Of a DNA stretch of 64,000 nucleotides, positions 37,370 through 46,922 are shown piece after piece. The DNA is from Tricholoma matsutake (Eukaryota > Basidiomycota > Agaricomycetes > Agaricales > Tricholomataceae): NCBI GenBank assembly GCA_026075535.2, contig AP026542.1:8122001-8186000 (forward strand). The letters run 5' to 3'. The notes beneath the pieces are model-generated. The model saw only the letters and a list, made by a program, of their open reading frames with translations. It was not told the origin of the DNA and searched no databases. A program made the position numbers and the translations under genes. Positions within the stretch are counted from its first letter, which is position 1. Each line of letters opens with the position of its first letter.

Positions 37370-38080
37370 TCTTACAAGTGTTGGGACTATGGGTAATTTT
37401 TGCTCATTCTGTCATTAAATTTGCAGACCTGTTCCAATGCATATGATCCATGCAAGCATTTCTTACAGACTTTTTACCAATTCTGCAGGTTTGTCAATCT
37501 GATGTTTTCACATACTTCATATAAATCTTCTCAAGTAACTGCTCTTAGGCAGCTGCTGATCAGTGGAACCCTCCTGCAATTGCTGGCAGAATCTGCCATT
37601 GCTACTGTCCTTTATAAGTGTTGGGACAACAGGTGGAATTTCATTGCTCTTTTCTAAATTTCACAGAATTGTCAGTCTGATGCTTCAAGGCCTTTTCCTG
37701 CATGTCTTACAGAACTTCTGAAGCAACTGCTTCCTGGCAGCTGCTGATCAGCAGAACCCACCTGATATAGCTGGCTGAATCCACCACCGCTGCCATCCTT
37801 TATAAAGGTTGGGACCACAGGTGGCTTTCTGTCCATCTTTTGCAAATTTTTCTGATGCACCATGCTTTTACCAATTCGAGAGGTTTGCCAGTCTGATACT
37901 TCATGGTCTATACTCACAATTCTTACAAATATTCTCAAGTAATCACTTCCAGGCAGCAGCTGATCAGTGAGGCCATCCTGATATAGCTGGCAGAATCTGC
38001 CATCGCTACCGTCCTTTATAAGTGTTGGGACAACAGGTGGATTTTTGTCACTCTTTTCTAAATTTCACTGATCAATCACA
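37370..38080. repeat. Degenerate tandem repeat, ~190-240 bp period, about four copies
   Basis: The phrase TATAAGTGTTGGGACAACAG or a close variant recurs near 37375, 37613, 37800 and 38020. Three copies of GCTGATCAG followed by CTGGC-GAATC and CCTTTATAA precede it. Copies share blocks such as TTTTCTAAATTTCAC and CAGTCTGAT-CTTCA, but differ by indels. No frame runs through them. Diverged non-coding tandem array. Confidence 0.7.
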
Positions 38081-38407
38081 CTTGATATCTCTGTTCATTA
38101 AATTTCACATATGTATACTATTTGTTCAGCTACTACCATACATTTCGAAAGCTCAATTCTGAGTGCGCTGTTGAAATTTGTCAACGCTACCATCCTTTAA
38201 ATACCCTTTTCAGACTGTATATAAGAATTGCAAATATTATTATTAATTTGGATATTTTAAGGCCTTATCAAGCCTTAACCTTTTCGGCCCAAAACCCAGA
38301 TGTATATGTCCTGCTTTTCATCTAGTGATGTGCACGACTTGGCTGAAAGCCATAAGCCATGGCCTGAGCCGCAACTTTCAGTGGTTGAATATATTGGACC
38401 TCAGCAC

Positions 38408-39052
38408 TAGTGTTCAGGGAATTTCACATGAGACCTAATTGACCCGGTAAATTAGCTCTTGAACTAGGTGGCACCTAATTCACCCATGTATTTTAGTGCT
38501 AATTAGCATAAATTTTGTTTTGGCTAATTTTGTATAAAACTCTGGAGGATGCCCGCATGCACTGGCAAGTGCAACAATGTTAGGTCCACTGGCATGCTCT
38601 GGGGAAGGAGCTCGTGAACCCACTGCAATCTCGGGCTCTCAGTTGTAACAGCTTCTTTGAACCCATTCCACATCTGGATCAAAGCTGTTGAAATTGTATG
38701 GAGATGTTTCCAATGTGATTGGTATATGGGAGATCAGAGCAGAGGATGCTGATTTGCTCAGCAATCAGCATGGTGAATGTTATGTGACAGTACTTTGTAC
38801 TTTTAGATGACTGTTGACATCTAGATCTGGGATAGTAAAAAAAAACCAGCTTTTTTCCAACTTTTCCCCCAACTTTTGATACCTCCGAGTTGTCGAAGAT
38901 CAGACCCACATTTTCGAGAATCGTTTGAACTGTCGGTATGGGCTAATTTACCCTAATTGACCTGGGGTTTTTGGCAAAAGTGAAATTGACACTAATTTAC
39001 CTAGGCTAATTAACCATTAGCTAGTTAGCTTTGTCTAATTCCCTGAACACTA
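38408..39052. mobile_element. Non-autonomous hAT-like DNA element (MITE), 645 bp
   Basis: Perfect 16 bp terminal inverted repeats TAGTGTTCAGGGAATT open at 38408 and close at 39052. They are flanked by 8 bp direct repeats that match at 7 of 8 positions (CTCAGCAC at 38400-38407, CTCAGCAT at 39053-39060). An 8 bp duplication and TAG-led termini are hallmarks of hAT elements. The inside is AT-rich with repeated CTAATT motifs in both orientations near the ends (subterminal repeats) and no transposase frame, so it must move in trans if at all. An earlier AT-rich tract to its left (37,170-38,400) holds no gene. Confidence 0.85.
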
Positions 39053-39197
39053 CTCAGCATGGTCAATGACTACACAGTTTATGATGTTTGTTATTGTTTA
39101 GCATATCAACAATGATTCACGTCACGTTGTTTCTCAATGTTCACCTCCAGTTTTGCTCACCTCCGCAGCTGCTTTGCATTTAGTCTCGGTTCCAGAA

Positions 39198-39276
39198 GTT
39201 AGGGAGAGATCCGGCGGGGTCTGAAGTCGGAGGCAAAAAAAGTTGAACAAAACATCTGCAGCCGGCTCTCCCTAAC
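39198..39276. repeat. Imperfect inverted repeat (hairpin) left of the Academ-like element
   Basis: GTTAGGGAGAGATCCGGC (39198-39215) is mirrored by GCCGGCTCTCCCTAAC (39261-39276), leaving a 45 nt loop. The surrounding 39061-39296 stretch has no gene. Confidence 0.55.
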
Positions 39277-39296
39277 GTCTGGTGCATTCTGATAGG

Positions 39297-39317
39297 AAGG
39301 GGTGGGCTCAGGTCACA
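39297..39317. repeat. Left terminal inverted repeat of the Academ-like element
   Basis: This 21 bp repeat starts AAGGGGTGGGCTCAGG and is identical, inverted, to 44758-44778. Confidence 0.88.
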
Positions 39318-39410
39318 AAGTCACGAAAGTAACTAGATGTAACATAGTGTAACAAATGGGAATGAGTGACGATGGCACAATCTAATCGCAGTGGATGTTG
39401 AGTGGGCGTA

Positions 39411-42016
39411 ATGGCAATAGACACCCGCGAATCCTTCTTTTATGATGACTCCGACGACGAAACAGATGACTCCCTTGAACATGTGGACGATGAACCTGAC
39501 AACTGCGCTAAGGATCTCTTGGATGACGAGGAAGAAATTGGAGAGCCCGTACCTCTGGTGCATACCTTCAATATGAAGCAGAGACTTGCCAATGAGGATC
39601 TCGCGTCGAAAGTCAAGGAAGTTCTGTCTTTCATGAAGCAGAAAAAAATCAATCTCCCCATTTTCCTCGACGCTTTGAGCTGGGGTGCCGTTCTGATCCG
39701 GAGTTTCAGTATGTGAGAACAAGTCTTATGGTTAGTGAGGAGCTTCCAGGGATTTTAACACGCTGGTACAAACCTCCAAGAAGTCTGAACCACAAGAAAG
39801 GAAAGCGGCCGGCTGGTGCAAGGAACACCCTTCTGGAATTTGCAGTGGAATGTGTCAGTGATGTTGTAGATTGGGAAATGAAATGCTCAGCCTCGTTGTT
39901 TTTGTCACCGCCCAAAGAATTGACCGAAGAACATTTGACGAAACTGGATTTCAAAAAATTCAAAACCAAGATTATTCGAGATGCGCCGGTATTTTTGGGG
40001 CTCCTGCGATGCGCCGCATATAGTAAGAAGCAGGGGTTGCGGAACAGACACAAGGATCCGGACATGGTAAGTACTAAGTTACTTTCTACATGGCCTAGAC
40101 TTACGAACTATTATCTAGGTAATCCTAAACATGGTCTCACAAGTACAATACACACGGTCTCATCGACACGGCCATTTAGCCAAGCTTTGGGCCGTCTATC
40201 TCAAAGCTTGTGGTCTCTCTGCACGCGCGTTTGATGCCATACATGCATTAGGAATCACGATGAGCCACAAGTGGGCCGCAAATGCTTACAGAGATCTCTC
40301 TGAACTCAAAATGAAGGAAGTCCAAGCAGTTATTCACAAACTGCCATGGACAATTACACACAACAATGTTAATTTACCGCTTCGAGTCTTTTCTCAGCAG
40401 TTACACAATCAAAGCCACTTTGTCAGTGGTTGCGCCGCCACAGTATGGGTTTTACCTGCACGAGCCGCTCTGCCCCCGGATACCAACCGACTCCTGCAAA
40501 AACATCGTGCCCAGTATTGTGGCGACACTTTTCCGATTGATGAAGTCCTGTATGGTGATGAGATCACAGATCAGCGCATGGAAGCACAGCATATTTATCG
40601 TGTTCTGCGTATCCTTCTGGATTCCCACGAATTCTCGGACTATCTACATTGTGATAGCGAGCTGTTCAGTCTGCCACCTGCTGTCAACAGATTGTGTGCT
40701 GGACCTGATAATGTTACTCAGGAATTTATTCTTGGCACTTTCGAGCTGGAAGAAGCAAGCTACGATGGCACACTAAAAGTAAAAGCAGAATTGTTTCGAC
40801 AACTTCACCTTCACATGGAGGAAGAGCAGATTCGAACTGGATTGGAGCATGTAATTGCTTGGATGGGAGATCAGTTGACTGTCGAACGGCTACGAGGTCT
40901 CTGGAAGTATCGACACGAGGATTTCAATTCATTTGACCGCATGGATTACATGATTCCAGTCTTTGGATGGTTCCCCTTGGTCATGGCAGTTGCAAATTCT
41001 CTGCATAAGCAATACCTTGGAACGTCGGCTGGCATCGGAGGAATGCGTCAGGCATTTGATATCCTGAAACGAAAAGGCCTGGTAACTCAGTCAATAAAAG
41101 GCCCATTCTGGCACCATCTTGACGAGGCAATACACCATATTTCGGATCGAGCTGGCTCATAGTTAACAATGTGAAATCTTTGGTCGAGCTCAAGTCGAAA
41201 TCACCACGGCAACTTTGTGACCTTGCGAGGAGGGTCATACATGAGCATGCAAGTCGGGAAGCACTGGTGCAGATGGATACTCTCTCTGTTGAGAAGCAAG
41301 ATGAAGTCCAAAGACAGTGGACCATGTGGAACATGGATGTGTTACCATATCTCGAATTATGGGATGCTATCAAGCATGGTGATGTCGGCCATATGGAGGA
41401 CTTACTCCCTACACTCCTCTTTCGGTTTTCTGGAGGTGGTAATCCAAAGTATACTATTGAGATCCTTGAACTGCTCCAAGGGCTGCGATGAGAATGGCCT
41501 GAAGATGTTTTGTAAGTTTGCTTTGCTACTCTTATGTGAATTTCCGCTTAGTGACAACGATATAGTAAGTATATCCGGGAATGGTGTTGGTTGATGAATC
41601 AAGCTGGAAAAGAGGACTCATGGCTTGCGTTTGACCTTGGACAAGAAGAAAATATCTGTGACATCAAGGTTAACTTTCACTCTATGGGCCCAGGTGCGAA
41701 AATGGCTTACATGCACAAAATTTCACCTGCCATTCCAACATTACGAGCCATTCAACGACATGTGGAAAATCAATTCAAGACTGTTGCTCGAGGTGCTTGC
41801 CATGGAGTGCCAGACAAGGAGAAGGATGTGCGAACACTGACAACACAATACAGTGATTCCAAATTGCACGGTTACACAGCTGGTCGAAAGATTAAAACAA
41901 GTGTAGACAGGTCAAATGATTTTATTTCAATTGGCGCAGATAATCTAGAGCGGCTCGGGACTATAAGCGAGTGGTTTAAACGTCGTACACACCCTCGTTC
42001 AACAGCAGAAGATTGA
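39411..42016 (+). pseudogene. DUF6589-domain protein (candidate transposase), frameshifted
   Basis: Three exons can be traced (39411-40066, 40119-41511, 41566-42016). The N-terminal ~100 residues are acidic. The core has the DUF6589 landmarks GDQLTVERLRGLWKYRHEDF and VFGWFPLVMAVANSLHKQYL, then GPFWHHLDEAIHHIS. A C-terminal block with FDLGQEENICDIKV follows. Damage: a one-base frame slip near 39681 (after FLDALSWG), another near 41150 (after HHISDRA) and an in-frame TGA at 41489. Family knowledge: DUF6589 proteins are abundant in mushrooms and animals, and the GDQLT motif suggests an RNase H-like catalytic strand. That reading is inference. Confidence 0.8.
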
Positions 42017-42100
42017 GGTCCTGAGCCAGAAATAGAACCGCTCGTGCAAATAATAATTATGTATGATAATTTTGATTGTTGAGTCCATGTCCATTGCACT

Positions 42101-44639
42101 TCAGAGATGGTTCAGTGGTGCGGTATAGGATATAAGAATGGCAGCGGATAACAGCCAGAATAGAGGGAGTGGACTGGTAATGGGGGTTGGTGCTGGCAGT
42201 TGTTGATGCAGAATTGGTGTGAAATGTGGAGGTGTCACATAGGCTTGTGAACGGGTAAAAGAAAGATGGTCATGGTTGGTTGGTTGAGAAATAGGCGTGT
42301 ACATCTGCGGGAGATAGTGTGGCTGAAAGTGGGCAGGTGGTTGTGGCGTATGTGGTGTGACATGTTGAGGAGAGACATTCTCGCGTCCAGGATGGGGTGT
42401 TGAAAGAGCAATTGCAGAGAATGGGAAAGGTGAGTTGAGGATGAGAGTTGAATCTGCTAAGGTACGTGTGACCTTGGGAGTCTTCTTTGCTCGTGGCTTC
42501 TTTGGTTGACTCTCACATTCTGCTCACCTTCGAGCTGCTTCAGCCTTTGCAGCTTCGCGTTTCTCTGCCTTTTTCAAAGCTTGCCGCCCAGCTGTCTCCT
42601 GCTTTCGCTTTTCTGCCTTTTGGAGTTTCTCCACCTCTCGCGCTTTGTAGAATGTGTCATCATACACCTTCAACAATTCCAAGACTTCTTGCCCATGTTT
42701 CTTTGAATGTGTTGGGCTCCATCCGGTATCTATCAGGTCATCAATGGAACTAAAGCGAGCTTTTGTAGCAATTGTCATTATCAAGACATCTGATAGGAAG
42801 CAATGATGACCCCATGGCCGACGATGGTAGAACTCCAGCCAAGTTTTTATCTGCCACTTCTCCAACAACTCTCGTGCACCTTTGAGGTGAGCGTCTCGAC
42901 AGTTGGCAACCTTGGCTCCTTCAGCCATTTGCCGTTTACCATTCTCATCTGCCTCTTGCTGAGGTGAGTCCTCGGTATCACCACTGGAGAGATTGGACGG
43001 TGAGGGGCAGTATTGGATCTTGCAAGGAGTGGGTGATCAGTATTTGATTTGAGAAGGCAATTGTCGCAACAGATTCCTGTTGGCACTAAGAAAAGGAGTT
43101 GAGTTGAGCAGTGTAGAACATGAGCAACACCTACGTTTTTGTGGGACACCATCATTGAAGTATATAGCAGAAGTATCGCGACGGCAGCCATCAGTCTCGA
43201 TCCACTCGCGTAGCCCGGCTTCAACAACCTTCCAATATTTCACTTCACCATCCTCTGGTTCGATCCCTTTTACTGGCTTGAGCTCTTGGAAAACACTTGG
43301 CTGCACCAGCAAGATGGCCCGAGCATGAATGTGATGATTGCATCCGCCACGTCCTGCCCGCTGTGTCCATATTGACATTGACTTTGGGACCATGAACTGA
43401 ACAACTTGTTTGACACGGGGTAAGTCACAGCCCTGCAATGGAGCTTGTCAGGTTTCAATACGATGAGATACTGTCAAATGACTCGCCATTCCTGCAGCCT
43501 CAGTGGTAAGTAGAATCTTGATCTGACCCTTTCGATATTCTTGCAAGACATGATCTTTGGCTCGTTTACTACGCCTCGAGTTGTATACTGCCACCTGATC
43601 CTGCAAATGAGGAGGTAGCCAGCTTCGAATCCATTTTGAAGCTTCCAATGCCACATTGATATCATCGAAGAATACCATGGTCTGTATGAGCTTCATCTGT
43701 TGCGTCGGGAATAAGAAATGATAGAGATTCGAAATCCTTTTTCCCTCCTGCCATACGCTTCACAAACCATGCAATATTTGGCCGGTCTGTACCCAGATTG
43801 ACATGATATAATGTATCGACCTGCATGTGAACTGTAGCGTGAACCTGAGCCAGAACAAAGCGGGGGAAGTGTAGCTGAAGTGATTAAAAATGGAACCTTG
43901 TTTGGAACAAAGGCCCGCAGTGTACCCAACTCAGCATAGAGTGACCAAAATTTATCTCCCCACTGCGAGATGCAATGTGCCTCATCAATAATAATACACC
44001 AATCTTTTCTGCAAATTTTGGTGAGTTTAGAAGTTGGCGGAAGCGATCATGCTCGAGACATAGTTCAGGTGAGGTAATGATAACATGATGCTGAAGTTTT
44101 TCTAGTTCCTTCAGATGGGTCCATTTCAGCCTTGTAAGTACATTAGCATTGTAAAGTAGCATGATCACCTTGTGAACATCATTATTATAAGTGTCACCGT
44201 TGACAGCAACCGCGGAGAGTCCCATTTTTTTAAACTGGCTTGCCTGTTTAACCAACAAAAATGTGACCATCCAGTCACCTTCTGAAGGAAAATGCATTAC
44301 CTGGTCCTCCTCCAACGCATTAAGTGGAGATATCACAATCATTATTTTTTCGGACTCAATGAACAAGGGCATAACAAAGGGCATGGTCTTTCCTGCACCT
44401 GTACCAGCTATAACTGAGCAGTCCAGACCAAGCAAGAGTGCCTCCGACACATCTATCTGCCACTCATACGCAACCATTCCCTCATTCCGCTTGCTAAATT
44501 CCGTGTGCAGCTTCAGTCGCGTTGCAGCTGATTGATAACCATGCGTTTTGAGTGCGTCCTCCCGTGCTTTCTGCAGATTTCTTGTGGAACGTTCAATGTC
44601 GGTCTTGTACGACGCGAAACGCGCTTCTTGTGATGCCAT
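42101..44639 (-). pseudogene. RecQ-like SF2 DNA helicase of the Academ-like element, frameshifted
   Basis: ATG at 44639 opens MASQEARFASYKTDIERS. The helicase core shows AGTGAGKTMPFVMPLF (Walker A), ISPLNALEEDQ (Ia), HHVIITSPELCLEHDRF, IIIDEAHCISQWGDKF (DEAH box), TSATLPP (III), DDINVALEA (IV), ILLTTEAAGMGCDLPRV (V) and WTQRAGRGG (VI). A Lys/Ala/Glu coiled tail (KAEKREAAKAEAARR) and a Pro/His-rich C terminus run to 42101. Two normal introns lie in the N-terminal half (about 44243-44300 and 44131-44169). Frame slips occur near 43995, 43860, 43700 and 43000, so it cannot make a full enzyme. It is 3'-5' RecQ-type by motif. Confidence 0.82.
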
Positions 44640-44757
44640 CCCGCGACGTCGGGACCACCCAGTATAGTAAGTCGCACCCGGGAGACGTCAAACATCAAGC
44701 CAAAAAGGGACATTTCGATGGAGATAAATCATGATGGTTTCAACAACTTTGTCACGG

Positions 44758-44778
44758 TGTGACCTGAGCCCACCCCTT
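44758..44778. repeat. Right terminal inverted repeat of the Academ-like element, followed by T16
   Basis: The reverse complement of 39297-39317 lies here; its last TT merges into a run of 16 T at 44777-44792. The flanking 44793-45104 has no gene. Confidence 0.88.
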
Positions 44779-45104
44779 TTTTTTTTTTTTTTGGATTAAG
44801 GATTTATTCCTTTTTTAAAAGGGCGCCCGAACACAATCCCCCGGAAGTAGGCTACACCTAAAGAACCCTCCTCATCGACAAGCACCTGAACCGCTACCAC
44901 GCCCTCTCAAGCTTGCAGGACTGGCTGATGCGCTTCCTCCCACTACGGTATTCTATACTTCCCGAGCCTGCATGAGCGCTGAGGCTTCCAGCTGTCAGCG
45001 AACTGCATAGTTGGTGTACGAACACGGGATCGATCACGGGAAGGCTTAACTTGTGCCTGTCGGAAAAGAAAAAATGATCGTGGTTAAACGAACGACTCTT
45101 GCCT

Positions 45105-45434
45105 TTACTCTGCAGTTCCACCCCCCATCCCCCTCAACCGATACTCCCCCTGTTCCCCATCTATTCCTCCCACGGTATATACGTCCACGGTCCACCCCTT
45201 GCCGATGAAGTCCCAAGTCGAGTATGCCAACGCTCTCCCAATAGGGTGTAGGCCGTGCAGGGACGGTCCTATGATCGGCCATTGGCGACCTTCCACTATT
45301 GGTCTTCCTCCCCAAAGGTTGTAGGTCTCTACCCAATCGACAACAGATTGCGCCCTTGACACAAGGCCAAGGTCTGCGCTAAGCAGAGCTGGTGGCGGTA
45401 CGTCGAGGCCTCGAAAATGGTGCCTGAGTCGCAT
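45105..45434 (-). CDS. Hypothetical protein, 109 aa, TATA-led
   Basis: One uninterrupted frame (MRLRHHFRGLDVPPP...) has balanced composition and many Trp/Gly/His residues (VDWVETYNLWGGRPIVEG; GPSLHGLHPIGRALAYSTWD). It looks more protein-like than its neighbours. A TATAAA lies ~107 bp upstream on the same strand (45541-45546). I do not recognise the family. It may be a remnant of a mobile element cargo gene, since it lies between the Academ right end and an extra copy of that end at 45681. Confidence 0.4.
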   Translation of the reverse strand: MRLRHHFRGLDVPPPALLSADLGLVSRAQSVVDWVETYNLWGGRPIVEGRQWPIIGPSLHGLHPIGRALAYSTWDFIGKGWTVDVYTVGGIDGEQGEYRLRGMGGGTAE

Positions 45435-45540
45435 TGAGGGTAAGATGGATAGCAGGGCATTCCTGCCGCCAGCAAGAGCATGTGGGGTCCACCACGCAAA
45501 TCGTCGCGATGAACTCCGATAAGATAAAATGAAGGGGTAG

Positions 45541-45546
45541 TTTATA
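45541..45546 (-). promoter_or_regulatory. TATA box candidate for the 109-aa frame
   Basis: TATAAA within CCTTTATAAACTACC on the minus strand, at a plausible distance (107 bp) from the ATG at 45434. Confidence 0.35.
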
Positions 45547-45680
45547 AAGGATGACGGCTCGAGCCATGAGAGAGGCCCGACAGTGATTAGTGAGGAGGTG
45601 TTAGGTAGAATAAAGCACAGTCATAGTGGGGGCACCGAATTCCCACGACCGGATGGTGGTGGTTAAAGATCAAGAAGCGG

Positions 45681-45696
45681 TGTGAGCCCACCCCTT
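45681..45696. repeat. Extra copy of the Academ-like terminus (right-end orientation)
   Basis: TGAGCCCACCCCTT matches the outer 14 bp of the element's right end. The next bases (GTG) match after a 3 bp deletion. It lies 918 bp beyond the right end with no partner left end nearby. Confidence 0.6.
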
Positions 45697-45773
45697 ACGA
45701 TCAAACTGCAATAGGGCAGGAGCTTGCAAGTGTTTCGTTCAACTTCTTTTGCCTCCGACTTCAAACTCAGCTC

Positions 45774-45791
45774 GGACCGGTTCACCGGTCC
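45774..45791. repeat. Perfect 18 bp palindrome
   Basis: GGACCGGTTCACCGGTCC, arms of 8 bp with a TC centre. Function unknown. Confidence 0.6.
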
Positions 45792-45873
45792 TCCTACACG
45801 AGCATCAGTGAGTGTCTCCTGCCCCATTTCGTCGGGAACGAGACTACTTTGCATTGTGTATCCTTGCAGCTAG

Positions 45874-46186
45874 GTAAGCTTTTTTCTATCATCATTGGTC
45901 AATAGCTAACTATTATTTTTGTCTTCTATTTTAGTTGATCTATGTAGTAGGAAACACATGCTTGGGGGCCGTCAGGCTCTATTTCTATCATAGCCTGAGT
46001 CGTCGTCAGAGTCTGCATCGGGTGCGGCTGAGCCAGAAGAATGTGGACATCAGCAAGCAAGACAATGGTTGGGGGACGTGAAACGATAGGGGTGCAGGAC
46101 AAACAGCACGAAGGTTTTCGTAGCGTTAGGTGAGTCAATTAGCTTCGAACCATATTCCCTCCATGCTAACATTCACTTTTACATAG
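45874..46186 (+). other. Two intron-like segments (45874-45934, 46130-46186): possible spliced remnant transcript
   Basis: Both segments have good donors (GTAAGC, GTGAGT), CTAAC branch motifs and pyrimidine-AG acceptors, with lengths (61 and 57 nt) typical of the host introns here. The 195 bp between them is open for only ~50 codons in one frame. Either a non-coding spliced RNA or a decayed gene. From 46187 to 46922 I see no gene, only a GC-rich partial inverted repeat near 46285-46385. Confidence 0.35.
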
Positions 46187-46922
46187 TACAACAATGTATT
46201 TGTACCCAAACGATGTCAATAGCGTAATATATATATAATTCTGTCACTTTTCCATACCCCGCACGACTAAGCTCACCTAGTACTATGGGCCGCGAGCCGA
46301 GCCTTAGCCTGCCGGAAGCCGTGGTCACGAGATTTTCAAAGCCCCCCCCAAAGCCGGGCCTGAGCCACGGCTTTCAGGCCGAGCCGAGCAGTCACAACAC
46401 TATTTTCATCTGTAACCTGCAGGGTCTTTGGGGCAATGTACCCCTCTATGGGCATACTGGGAGTGCTGAGGCCCATACATCAAGCATCACACAATGGATT
46501 GGTGCAACCGACCTTGGACATGTCAAGTTCAGTCATATGTGTGTGTCCTGACACCTGTTGCACATCTCACCCTACTTCAAACCCCTTCAGCCACTCAATG
46601 ATAAGTTTCGGGATGCTGCTTCTGAGGGTATCGATGGAATCAGATGATGCTGTAAGGGATGCCATCCACAGTGATGTGAGGTGTGAAGATGTCATCAGCA
46701 TTTTGAAGAGTGCACTCCTTGATCCAGCATTGATTAATTCAAACCCGAAAGGGGAGTGGAATACAATGTAGACAATGATAAATCCAAGTAATATACACAA
46801 AACTATGCAACGTATCCGATATATATGTATACTAGAAGTGAGTTATGTACCTAAATAATACAACACACGACGAAGATAAGGAGAGTGTGAGGTGCCGGTC
46901 GTTATGAAGGCGACTTGCCATT

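Larger units (their letters stand above)
39297..44778. mobile_element. TIR-bounded DNA transposon carrying DUF6589 protein and RecQ-like helicase (AcademH-like)
   Basis: The left end AAGGGGTGGGCTCAGGTCAC(A) (39297-39317) is repeated exactly inverted at 44758-44778. The next ~15 bp are also partly alike (GTCACGAAAGT against GTGACAAAGTT). Exactly two genes lie inside, tail to tail, with 84 bp between their stops: a DUF6589 protein and an SF2 helicase. Published Academ elements of the AcademH lineage carry a transposase plus an SF2 helicase in fungi and animals, which is the best match I know. DUF6589 as the transposase is inference. No target duplication is readable because the right end runs into T16 (44777-44792). 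Both genes are damaged, so this copy is inactive. Confidence 0.8.

Noticed and set aside
39681..39706. A 25 nt intron to explain the first DUF6589 frame break
   Set aside because: Far shorter than the 40-65 nt introns of this genome; a one-base slip in the G-run is simpler.
39297..44778. Starship-type giant element or telomere-linked helicase locus
   Set aside because: No DUF3435 tyrosine recombinase, and no telomeric repeats; inverted repeats define a compact DNA transposon instead.
46285..46771. Small genes right of the orphan terminus
   Set aside because: Frames overlap a GC-rich inverted repeat, show no conserved pattern and have no splice support.
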